DNA from: an uncultured Megasphaera sp.
Lineage (GTDB): Bacteria > Bacillota > Negativicutes > Veillonellales > Megasphaeraceae
Length of the DNA: 21,525 nt
Direction: 5' to 3'
Assembly: GCF_958350005.1 (NCBI RefSeq)
Contig: NZ_CATWFF010000014.1
Span: 1 to 21,525 of the forward strand
Shown piece after piece: positions 15,363-21,525 of the stretch; position 1 is the stretch's first letter; each line of letters starts with the position of its first letter. The notes under the pieces are model-generated. The model made no database searches, had not been told where the DNA came from, and saw nothing but the letters and a program-made list of their open reading frames with translations. The position numbers and the translations under genes are program-made.

Positions 15363-15409
15363 ACGATTCAACTCTCCTTATCTATTGATACATCTGCGCT
15401 GCAGCTTTT

Positions 15410-15694
15410 CCCAAATAAAAAACGCCCCTGTTTTCTCACAATAGGATCATGAGAAAACAGGGGCGTCATCACGCGGTACCACCCTGCATTATACTCGTTC
15501 TGTTCAGTCTGCCTGTAACGGGGCCACCGCTCTTCCTTACTCTGTTCACGAAGAGGACTCGCGAGTGATATATTCAAACGACAGGCTTTATCAGCTCACA
15601 CCTTCCGCTGACTCTCTGTAAAAAGGGGACTGCGTTTTTTTTGCTCTCGTTCTCCGTCTGTTTATCTGGGTAACTTTATCAACTTTCGCTGCAT
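15410..15694 (-). ncRNA. T-box riboswitch leader of livJHMGF, specifier read as isoleucine
   Basis: On the minus strand the T-box core AGGGTGGTACCGCG (15472-15485) is followed by a 17-bp perfect terminator stem (15422-15438 with 15450-15466) and a T-run (15417-15422). Stem I includes AGAGAG, the distal hairpin GTCAGC/GCTGAT around GGAAGGTGTGA, and a loop E strand GAA (15573-15575). The specifier reads ATC (15567-15569) followed by A if aligned to the other T-box at ATCAC; the stricter GAA-N spacing gives ATA (15569-15571). Both are isoleucine codons. Low charged tRNA-Ile should switch the importer on. With the two flanking genes at 15362 and 15872, this leader, its promoter and a terminator account for the 509-base gap. 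Confidence 0.92.
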
Positions 15695-15700
15695 GCCCTT

Positions 15701-15728
15701 ATTATAGAGACTTTTGCGGACTTGTCAA
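15701..15728 (-). promoter_or_regulatory. Strong promoter of the liv operon leader
   Basis: On the minus strand a perfect TTGACA (15723-15728) and a perfect TATAAT (15701-15706) are separated by 16 bases. Transcription would start near 15694, at the T-box leader. Confidence 0.85.
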
Positions 15729-15822
15729 TACGTGTTATTCTAAAAAACACCCTATATTTCATATTTCTATGTCATATTGGAATAATTAAACGTTTAAGGC
15801 ACATTGTTTCACAAAGTCCTGC

Positions 15823-15862
15823 AAAAAAAACGTACCCTATCGTATAGATAAGGCACGTTTAC
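15823..15862 (-). terminator. Terminator after the Xaa-Pro peptidase gene
   Basis: On the minus strand AAACGTGCCTTATC and GATAGGGTACGTTT form an imperfect stem around TATAC, followed by eight T (15823-15830). It begins ten bases past the stop codon. Confidence 0.8.
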
Positions 15863-15871
15863 ATGGTCTTA

Positions 15872-16948
15872 TTATTCTACAATCTGCAGATCCTTGCTCG
15901 TATGATTCAATACTTCACAGCCATCTTCGGTGACGATGACCAGGTCTTCAATACGGACGCCTACATCCCCTGGGAGGTAAATACCCGGTTCAATGGAAAA
16001 TACATACCCTGGCTGAACGGGATTGGTATTTACAGAAGACACATCTTCTCCTTCGTGGTCTTCCAGACCGCAGCAGTGGCCCAGGCGATGGGTGAAATAC
16101 TTGCCGTATCCCTTGGACGTAATATAATCGCGGGCTGCTGCATCAATATCACAGAACCGCACGCCAGGCTTTACGAGGTCAATGGCCTTTAAATTAGCGG
16201 TCCGCACTGTTTCGTATACGTCCCAGGCGTGATCGGATACGGACTGATAAAATACGGTCCGCGTCGTGTCAGAGCAGTAGGACTTGTATTTGCAGCCAAT
16301 ATCGAGGATAACGCTGTCCCCCGGTTTTACCAGGGAATCATCGTTCGCATGATGGGGATCGGCTGCATTGGCGCCATAGGCAACGATGGGGTCAAAGGAA
16401 TGGCCTTCAGCTCCCAGTTCATCCCATATATCGCCGAGAATTTTGCCCATCTTCTTTTCCGTATAGCCTTTGCCGACGAGGGCAATCATGCGCTGTACGG
16501 CAATATCGTTGAGGCGGGACGATTCCCGCATGAGGGCCTGTTCTTCCTTATCTTTGACCATGCGGGCCTGGTCAATAATAGGCGAGCCGTTTACCAGCCC
16601 CTTGACAGCGTTTCGTTCCATCAGGCCCAGGACGAAGCGGGCCGGCCAGTTCTTATCAATCCCCAGTATGGCCTCAGGATCCAGGTATTGGCTGACAATG
16701 GCAATGCCGTCCTGGTTATCATTGAGCCAGACCAGTTCTGCCCCCAAGTCTTCTGTAATAGGGAACAATTCATTGACAAATAATATTTTTTTCCCGCCCG
16801 TCGTAAGATACAGGGCCAAGAGCCGTTCGCCAGGATGAATCCACTTTCCTGTAAGGTAAAAAATAGCGTGCGGATCCGATACGAGCAGCTGGGGAATATG
16901 CTGTTCTTCCATGGCAGTGAGTACACGATGCAGTCTTTCTTGATTCAT
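15872..16948 (-). CDS. M24-family Xaa-Pro dipeptidase/aminopeptidase
   Basis: This 358-residue cytosolic metallopeptidase of pita-bread fold cleaves X-Pro bonds. An N-terminal creatinase-like domain (about 1-130) precedes the catalytic domain. The five metal ligands are in place: D216 (ILDIGC), D227 (YCSDTTRT), H291 (HRLGHCCGLEDHE), E320 (SIEPGIY) and E334 (VRIEDLV). Length is typical of PepQ/YpdF-like enzymes. The ATG is preceded by AGGAGG eight bases upstream. It follows the amino-acid permease by 40 bases with no terminator between, so they form an operon. Together they would take up amino acids or peptides and recycle proline peptides. Dipeptidase versus aminopeptidase P activity cannot be told from the sequence. 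Confidence 0.9.
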   Translation of the reverse strand: MNQERLHRVLTAMEEQHIPQLLVSDPHAIFYLTGKWIHPGERLLALYLTTGGKKILFVNELFPITEDLGAELVWLNDNQDGIAIVSQYLDPEAILGIDKNWPARFVLGLMERNAVKGLVNGSPIIDQARMVKDKEEQALMRESSRLNDIAVQRMIALVGKGYTEKKMGKILGDIWDELGAEGHSFDPIVAYGANAADPHHANDDSLVKPGDSVILDIGCKYKSYCSDTTRTVFYQSVSDHAWDVYETVRTANLKAIDLVKPGVRFCDIDAAARDYITSKGYGKYFTHRLGHCCGLEDHEGEDVSSVNTNPVQPGYVFSIEPGIYLPGDVGVRIEDLVIVTEDGCEVLNHTSKDLQIVE

Positions 16949-16988
16949 GATAAAACCCTCCTTATGTCCAGTTTATGCAGTATATAAG

Positions 16989-18389
16989 TTATTCCGTAAA
17001 TCCTGTTTTCTGAACGAACCGCCTCCACAGGAGCAGGCCCGATACGATGACGACGGCAGCACCGCCGATCATTTCAATTTCATAAACAATATTTTCTTCC
17101 ACTGTCTTCATAACCGGCGCCAGCGACAGCACTACGCCCAGCAGGACGACTCCCAGTACGACGCGGGCAATGGTCTTGGCCGTTTCATTACTATGCGCCA
17201 TTTCGAAAGGCCGCACTTCATCAGGCCGGTCCGTACGCAGCCTGATATAGGCGGCAAACAGCATGGCATAGGGGAAGAGGGTCGTCAGTGCCGTCATGGT
17301 CACGAGGATGTTGTAAATGGCATCGACCGACGGAATGAGCGACAGAGCCAGAACAAGAACCGTAACGATGCAGGCCTGAAAATATACGGCCCGTTCGGGA
17401 ATATTCTTCTCATTGACCTTGGTCAGGCTGGCCGGAAAGATACCGGGCTGTACGCTGCCGAACAACATCTTAATCGGCGACGCAATGTACAGAATAATGG
17501 CGCCAATAATGGAAAGAGCTATGCCAAAGGCGACGAGCTGAATAAACCAGGTCCCAAACCCAAGGTACGACGAAACAGCTGCCAGGCCGACCAGAATGCC
17601 CTGAGACGCCGTAATTTCCGCAGGCGGCACGATCATGGTAATCGCAATGGACCCGAGGACATACAGCCCCGATACGATAGCGGCGGCAATAAAAATAGCC
17701 CGCGGAAAATCGCGCTTGGGATTTTCCATTTCCGTTACGAAGTTGGCCGTTACTTCAGCGCCGGCCAGGGCAAAGAGAACAGACGAAATGGCACTGAGTG
17801 AATCCATGTTCAGCTTGGGCATGAGAGTCTCTGCAGTATACGTCGAAGCGACGGGATAGGAGCCGAAGAGAACGGCAGCAAAGGCCATGACAACCAGTAG
17901 GATGGCCGGAATGGTCGAGCCCAGGGCGCCAACGCGGGTGAAAATTTTGCCAAAGGTCATACCTTTCGTACTGAGTACGGACAGGACCCAGAAAATAACC
18001 AGAGACAGGCCCATGACGAACAGCTTGTCATCGGCCAGGGCCGGCTCGTTGATGGCATAGGAAATGTTAATAATTAAGAACGTTAAAAATCCGGTATACC
18101 AGAAAATACGGCACGTCCAGTTCAGCCAGGCCACCATGAAGCCGTATTTTTCACCATATGCTTCTTTGACCCATTGAAACAGGCCGCCGTCTTTGGGATA
18201 CGTCGAGGCCAGTTCGGCACAGATCAGGGCAAAGGGCACGAAAAAGATAAAGGTCGCCAGAATCCAGATCGGAATGGCCCCCAATCCCAGGCCAAAGCTT
18301 TCTGCCGTCGATTTGGCAATCCAGCGAATGCCAAACAGAGCAGCTACATCCATAAATACCAAATCCCATAAGCCAATCTTCTTTCCCAT
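16989..18389 (-). CDS. APC-superfamily amino-acid permease
   Basis: This 466-residue inner-membrane transporter has about 12 hydrophobic helices. The N-terminus (LVFMDVAALFGIRWIA) and the following ELASTYPKDGGLFQWV segment are typical of the APC superfamily, closest by eye to the glutamate:GABA antiporter (GadC/YjeM-like) branch. A conserved FALAGAEVTANFVTEMENPKR region occupies the middle. The exact substrate is not visible. AAAGGGATG precedes the ATG. It is first in an operon with the Xaa-Pro peptidase and divergent from an XRE-cupin regulator, which is a natural candidate for its regulator. The ornithine decarboxylase nearby allows a precursor/amine exchange role, but that is speculation. 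Confidence 0.85.
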   Translation of the reverse strand: MGKKIGLWDLVFMDVAALFGIRWIAKSTAESFGLGLGAIPIWILATFIFFVPFALICAELASTYPKDGGLFQWVKEAYGEKYGFMVAWLNWTCRIFWYTGFLTFLIINISYAINEPALADDKLFVMGLSLVIFWVLSVLSTKGMTFGKIFTRVGALGSTIPAILLVVMAFAAVLFGSYPVASTYTAETLMPKLNMDSLSAISSVLFALAGAEVTANFVTEMENPKRDFPRAIFIAAAIVSGLYVLGSIAITMIVPPAEITASQGILVGLAAVSSYLGFGTWFIQLVAFGIALSIIGAIILYIASPIKMLFGSVQPGIFPASLTKVNEKNIPERAVYFQACIVTVLVLALSLIPSVDAIYNILVTMTALTTLFPYAMLFAAYIRLRTDRPDEVRPFEMAHSNETAKTIARVVLGVVLLGVVLSLAPVMKTVEENIVYEIEMIGGAAVVIVSGLLLWRRFVQKTGFTE

Positions 18390-18458
18390 TATACATCCCT
18401 TTCTTTCTCAAACAAATCAGACACTATACCGTTGCAGTTTAAGTATTCCTTGATTTCG

Positions 18459-18473
18459 ATATTATCATACTAA
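18459..18473. promoter_or_regulatory. Weak operator-like half-site near the permease
   Basis: ATATTAT-C-ATACTAA keeps one perfect half-site (ATACTAA) and matches the other at five of seven bases, with the same one-base centre as the palindrome at 6955-6969. A heptamer half-site alone is expected by chance a few times in 21 kb, so this copy is weak evidence. Confidence 0.3.
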
Positions 18474-18522
18474 TTTCACTTTGTCTATATTTTATACAGA
18501 TATACAGTAAAACCAGCGATAT

Positions 18523-18542
18523 TTATTTAGTATAACTGTAAT
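18523..18542 (-). promoter_or_regulatory. Operator-like element, copy 2 (between permease and regulator)
   Basis: On the minus strand this reads ATTACAGTTATACTAAATAA, identical at 17 of 20 positions to the element at 6954-6973, including an unbroken 13-base block. The half-site ATACTAA is perfect and the other half is degenerate. It lies 42 bases upstream of the regulator's -35 box and about 135 bases upstream of the permease start. Confidence 0.5.
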
Positions 18543-18583
18543 TATAAGTTTCTCTGCAGGCATACGGTCTGCCGCAGTGCCTA

Positions 18584-18612
18584 TTGTGAGGAAACAGGAA
18601 GTGTGTTATGAT
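18584..18612 (+). promoter_or_regulatory. Promoter of the XRE-cupin regulator
   Basis: TTGTGA (18584-18589) and TATGAT (18607-18612) are separated by 17 bases. The start codon lies 28 bases after the -10, giving a short leader with the AGGAGG ribosome site. Confidence 0.65.
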
Positions 18613-18639
18613 GAAAAAAATACCCAGCAGGAGGACGTT

Positions 18640-19182
18640 ATGGGGGATATTGCCGAAAAGATCCGAAATTTACGAAAACAGAAAAATTTAACCTTAAAAA
18701 ATCTCAGCGAAATGACAGATTTGTCGATCAGCTTTTTATCGCAAATCGAAAACGGTTCGTCTTCACTGGCCATTACGTCATTAAAGAAAATTGCCGATGC
18801 CCTGGACGTGCCGATTACGTATTTCTTCGACGTGCCGCAGCACCATGTGTATGAAACGGATGTTGCCGCTGAGACGCCGTTTCGCCTGGAAGGTTCCAAT
18901 GCAGAATTCATCCGCCTGAGCGGCGAATTTCCCAACCGCAAGATGGAAGGACTTATTACCATGCTGCCGCCGCACAGCCAGCACGGCGAATCGTTCTGTC
19001 ATCCTGGCGAAGAATTTATCTATGTCCTGTCCGGAACGCTGACAGTCAACCTGGAAGGCCGGGACTATCATATTCAGGCAGGAAATGTCATGCATTATCC
19101 ATCATCCCTTCCCCACCACTGGCGCAATGAAACGGCAGAAACAGTCAAATTGCTGTCCGTCGTTACACCGGTCATTTTCTAG
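18640..19182 (+). CDS. XRE-family HTH regulator with C-terminal cupin domain
   Basis: This 180-residue transcription factor has an N-terminal XRE/Cro helix-turn-helix (about 6-60; LTLKNLSEMTDLSISFLSQI is the HTH core) and a C-terminal cupin_2 domain (about 105-176; HPGEEFIYVLSG with H121 and E125, then LPHHWRN). The architecture is that of PuuR- and SinR-like regulators that sense a small ligand with the cupin and bind palindromic operators as dimers. E. coli PuuR responds to putrescine, which is interesting beside an ornithine decarboxylase, but the ligand cannot be read here. The ATG at 18640 follows AGGAGG; the open frame extends upstream to 18577 without a ribosome site. It is divergent from the permease and convergent with the decarboxylase. 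Confidence 0.88.
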   Translation: MGDIAEKIRNLRKQKNLTLKNLSEMTDLSISFLSQIENGSSSLAITSLKKIADALDVPITYFFDVPQHHVYETDVAAETPFRLEGSNAEFIRLSGEFPNRKMEGLITMLPPHSQHGESFCHPGEEFIYVLSGTLTVNLEGRDYHIQAGNVMHYPSSLPHHWRNETAETVKLLSVVTPVIF

Positions 19183-19184
19183 GC

Positions 19185-19235
19185 AAAAAGCCTGTCCTCA
19201 CGATGCATTCCATGAGGACAGGCTTTTTCTTTTTT
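19185..19235. terminator. Bidirectional terminator between regulator and decarboxylase
   Basis: AAAAAGCCTGTCCTCA (19185-19200) and TGAGGACAGGCTTTTT (19213-19228) form a 16-bp perfect stem, followed by CTTTTTTT on the plus strand and a T-run on the minus strand. It ends both convergent genes. Confidence 0.92.
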
Positions 19236-19251
19236 TCGCCAGAAGGGCTGA

Positions 19252-21411
19252 CTATTCTTTTAATACGTATCCATAGGCACGAGTACGGCCATCATCATCT
19301 TTTTCCAGGTACACACCCTGAATTTCCGACGCAAAGCCGGGCAGTTCATTTAAACTGTCTTCCAGGGCTTTAAAATACTGGACTGCCGTCGGCGACCACC
19401 GTTCACCGGGAACGACGCAGAGAATGCCCGGCGGATAAGGCAGGGCCCCTTCCAGGGCAATGCGGCCTTCAATTTCGTCGAGAGGAACGAGCTCGCCTTC
19501 GCCGCGAATAAAGGCATACTGGGCATCTTGCGGATTTAAGACGTATTCCGGGAAATACTCCCGGCGGAACAGTTTTTTCTGCAGATCCTTTACGTTCCGG
19601 TCTTTATAGAAATCGTGCATTTCCTGGCACAGACGGCGGATGGAATATCCGGCGTACCGGGCAGGATGGGAATTATATACGCCAAGCAGCACTTCCTGCA
19701 TGGGCACATTATTATCGACAAACCGTTCAAACCGGACGAGCTGAGATGTTAAAAACCGCAGCTTATTCCGGTTTTCTGCCGGCGTAAGCAAAAACAGGAT
19801 AGAGTTTAAATCACATTTTTCCGGAATGACGCCGTTGCCCCGCAGATACGTGGCCAGAATATTGGCATGAATGCCGAAGTCTTCGTACTCGCCTGTTTCG
19901 GCATCAATGCCCGGCGTCGTCAGGAGCAGCTTGCACGGATCGACGCGGTACTGATCGGGGCCGTACCCTTCAAAGGCATGCCACTTGGCGCCAGGTTCAA
20001 AGGTAAAGTAGGCAATATCATCGGCCATGGCTTCCGTGTCGCCGTCCTGCCAGGGCTTGCCATGAACCACAGGGGCCACAAAGGGACGAATATACCGGCA
20101 GCGCTGGAGAATGCTCTTTCTGGCATCAATGCCCAGCTTGACGCAGTCCCGCCACATTTTGCGGCCTGCATCGCCGGCATGGATCTTGGCGTTGACGGCA
20201 ATGGTGGCAAACATGGGATAAAAGGGACTGGTCGACGCATTGGCCATGAAAGCATTGTTAAAGGTCTTATGGTTGCAGTACCGTTTCTGGTTGTGAATAT
20301 GGTTGTCTTTCTTGTGAATCTGCGAAGCCTGGGAAAAACCGGCCTGCTGTTTGTGCACCGACTGCGTGACGAAAATCCCCGGATCGTCTTCGTGCAGATC
20401 CAGCAGCAGCGGCGAGCTGTCCTTCAGCATGGGAATGAACTGTTCATACCCGGCCCAGGCCGAATCAAAGAGGATATAGTCGCAGAGATGGCCTATCTTG
20501 TCGACGACATAGCGGGCATTGTACAGCGTCCCGTCATACGTATCGAGCTGAATGACAGCCAGGCGGAAAGGCCGCTTGGCCTTTGCTTTTTCCGGATCCC
20601 GTTCGGCAGCCAGGTTCCGCAGATACGTTTCGTCAAAACAATGGGCATCGACGCCGCCAATGAAGCCATAGGGATTGCGGGCCGTTTCCAGATACACCGG
20701 CGTGGCACCGGCCTGGGTCAGGGCTCCGAGGGTAACGGATTTATGGTTGTTCCGATCATACAGGACGAGGTCGCCTGGCGTCAGCAGGGCGTTCGTAACG
20801 ACTTTGTTGGACGACGAAGACCCGTTGAGGACAAAGTAGGTCTTATCGGCATGGAATACTTCGGCAGCAAAATCCTGCGCTTCCAGTGCCGGTCCTTCGT
20901 GAATGAGCAAATCGCCAAGAGTAACGTCGGCATTGCAAATATCGGACTGAAAGATATGAGGTCCGTAAAAATCATAGAGATAACGTCCAGCCGGATGTTT
21001 TTTGAAAAATTCGCCATCCTGATGGCCTGGGCAGTCAAAGGGGTTATTTTTTTCACTTACATATTCGACAAGGTCGGCAAAAAACGGCGGCAGGACAAAC
21101 TGTTCATAATTGCTGGCCAGCCGTTCTGCTGTGGCAATACAGCGGCTCTTGTTCACCATTTCTTCCGTAATAACGGCATCGACTTTGCCGATGTACTTAT
21201 GAGGAATCTTTTCTCCGCCCGGCATGATGACGATAATGGGTATTCCAAATCCGGTCGCATCAATTTTATCAATATAGGCAAAATCCTGATCGGACAGTAC
21301 GGCTACAGCTACATCTGTGAAATCAGTCTGTTCGACCGGCACGATTTCCCGGTCGCTGTCTACAAAGTAATATTGTACATCAAAGCTGTACGCTATCTTC
21401 AAGTGTTTCAT
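19252..21411 (-). CDS. speF: Ornithine decarboxylase, fold-I SpeC/SpeF type
   Basis: This 719-residue PLP enzyme of the Orn/Lys/Arg decarboxylase group converts ornithine to putrescine and CO2. It has an N-terminal wing (response-regulator-like, about 1-105), a large PLP domain and a C-terminal domain. The Schiff-base lysine is K354 in SVHKQQAGFSQASQIHKKDN, preceded by D316 in LFDSAWAGYE; this segment and later stretches such as FEPGAKWHAFEGYGPDQY, DPCKLLLTTPGIDAETGEY and EGALPYPPGILCVVPGE match E. coli SpeC/SpeF closely from memory. Length also fits. The ATG follows GGAG with spacing of about seven. It is monocistronic with its own promoter. Putrescine would serve cell polyamine needs and, as known for Selenomonas and Veillonella, possibly peptidoglycan decoration. 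No PotE antiporter adjoins it inside the window. Confidence 0.93.
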   Translation of the reverse strand: MKHLKIAYSFDVQYYFVDSDREIVPVEQTDFTDVAVAVLSDQDFAYIDKIDATGFGIPIIVIMPGGEKIPHKYIGKVDAVITEEMVNKSRCIATAERLASNYEQFVLPPFFADLVEYVSEKNNPFDCPGHQDGEFFKKHPAGRYLYDFYGPHIFQSDICNADVTLGDLLIHEGPALEAQDFAAEVFHADKTYFVLNGSSSSNKVVTNALLTPGDLVLYDRNNHKSVTLGALTQAGATPVYLETARNPYGFIGGVDAHCFDETYLRNLAAERDPEKAKAKRPFRLAVIQLDTYDGTLYNARYVVDKIGHLCDYILFDSAWAGYEQFIPMLKDSSPLLLDLHEDDPGIFVTQSVHKQQAGFSQASQIHKKDNHIHNQKRYCNHKTFNNAFMANASTSPFYPMFATIAVNAKIHAGDAGRKMWRDCVKLGIDARKSILQRCRYIRPFVAPVVHGKPWQDGDTEAMADDIAYFTFEPGAKWHAFEGYGPDQYRVDPCKLLLTTPGIDAETGEYEDFGIHANILATYLRGNGVIPEKCDLNSILFLLTPAENRNKLRFLTSQLVRFERFVDNNVPMQEVLLGVYNSHPARYAGYSIRRLCQEMHDFYKDRNVKDLQKKLFRREYFPEYVLNPQDAQYAFIRGEGELVPLDEIEGRIALEGALPYPPGILCVVPGERWSPTAVQYFKALEDSLNELPGFASEIQGVYLEKDDDGRTRAYGYVLKE

Positions 21412-21461
21412 ATCTTTCTCCTTATCCTCTTCCTTTTCTCTGTATGGTAATATATATCGTC

Positions 21462-21490
21462 ATTGTAAAGAATTCCCTTATATATCACAA
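21462..21490 (-). promoter_or_regulatory. Promoter of the ornithine decarboxylase gene
   Basis: On the minus strand TTGTGA (21485-21490) and TACAAT (21462-21467) are separated by 17 bases, about 50 bases before the start. Directly upstream of the -35, at 21491-21506, lies a perfect tandem pair of the octamer GACATATA (plus-strand reading). The remaining bases to 21525 are AT-rich without a gene. Confidence 0.6.
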
Positions 21491-21506
21491 GACATATAGA
21501 CATATA
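21491..21506. repeat. Tandem octamer upstream of the decarboxylase promoter
   Basis: GACATATA is repeated twice without a gap, abutting the -35 box of the decarboxylase promoter. Its position would suit an activator site or UP-like element. It may equally be chance in AT-rich DNA. Confidence 0.4.
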
Positions 21507-21525
21507 AGTAAAATTTAATACTTGT

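Larger units (their letters stand above)
18390..18639. promoter_or_regulatory. Divergent control region between permease and XRE-cupin gene
   Basis: This 250-base AT-rich region holds the promoter of the regulator (18584-18612) and two operator-like sites. The permease promoter is not clear. A GATAAT on the minus strand, overlapping the site at 18459-18473, is the best -10 candidate, with no good -35. Such layout would let the regulator block its neighbour. Confidence 0.5.

Noticed and set aside
14277..15452. A 391-codon open frame antisense to livJ, reaching into the T-box terminator
   Set aside because: It covers a well-supported lipoprotein gene and a structured leader on the other strand, and its translation is low-complexity without any motif.
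19252..21411. Lysine or arginine decarboxylase as the identity of the large PLP enzyme
   Set aside because: The sequence around K354 and the C-terminal third follow the SpeC/SpeF ornithine decarboxylase pattern rather than CadA, LdcC or AdiA.
19867..21450. A 527-codon open frame on the plus strand, antisense to the ornithine decarboxylase
   Set aside because: Its product has no recognisable domain, it has no ribosome site, and it mirrors a highly conserved gene on the other strand. Long antisense frames arise from the codon bias of this genome.
21491..21506. The tandem octamer as part of a CRISPR or longer repeat array
   Set aside because: Only two 8-base units are present without spacers. 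No other regularly spaced repeats were seen anywhere in the window.

Overview
The window looks like ordinary chromosome from a Negativicutes bacterium, most likely Megasphaera or a close Veillonellaceae relative. This is inferred from moderate GC with strong AGGAGG-type ribosome sites, T-box and S-box leaders of Firmicutes type, an FAD-dependent D-lactate dehydrogenase-like enzyme, and a general amino-acid and lactate metabolism. No database search was possible. I see no mobile element, phage gene, CRISPR array, rRNA or tRNA, and codon use looks even throughout.

Layout. 1-1885: a single-gene unit for a GlcD/D-lactate dehydrogenase-type flavoprotein (minus strand), with a terminator at each end. 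1885-3807: an ABC-F ribosome-associated ATPase (minus). 4015-5425: a promoter, a T-box leader that I read as isoleucine-specific, and a BASS-family sodium symporter (plus). 5555-8161: a divergent pair, an M20 amidohydrolase (minus) and a class I/II aminotransferase (plus). 8230-8649: a small cysteine-rich C_GCAxxG_C_C protein (minus). 8788-10789: a SAM-I riboswitch followed by the methionine-binding lipoprotein metQ and methylenetetrahydrofolate reductase metF (plus). 10851-15694: the branched-chain amino acid ABC importer livJ-livH-livM-livG-livF (minus), behind a second T-box leader whose specifier also reads as isoleucine. 15872-18389: an amino-acid permease and an M24 Xaa-Pro peptidase (minus). 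18640-19182: an XRE-cupin regulator (plus). 19252-21411: a fold-I ornithine decarboxylase of the SpeC/SpeF type (minus).

How the genes fit together. Nearly everything concerns amino-acid uptake and turnover. Uncharged tRNA-Ile would switch on both the LIV importer and the BASS carrier, and low SAM would switch on metQ-metF. The permease and peptidase would bring in amino acids or peptides and cleave proline dipeptides. The decarboxylase makes putrescine, which in several Negativicutes is attached to peptidoglycan. A 20-nt element, 17/20 identical, lies both before the aminotransferase and between the permease and the XRE-cupin gene. It is a candidate operator linking these loci.

The most unusual observations are the isoleucine T-box in front of a BASS carrier, a family not normally tied to isoleucine, and this shared element. 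I found no clear sign of a wholly new multi-gene system.
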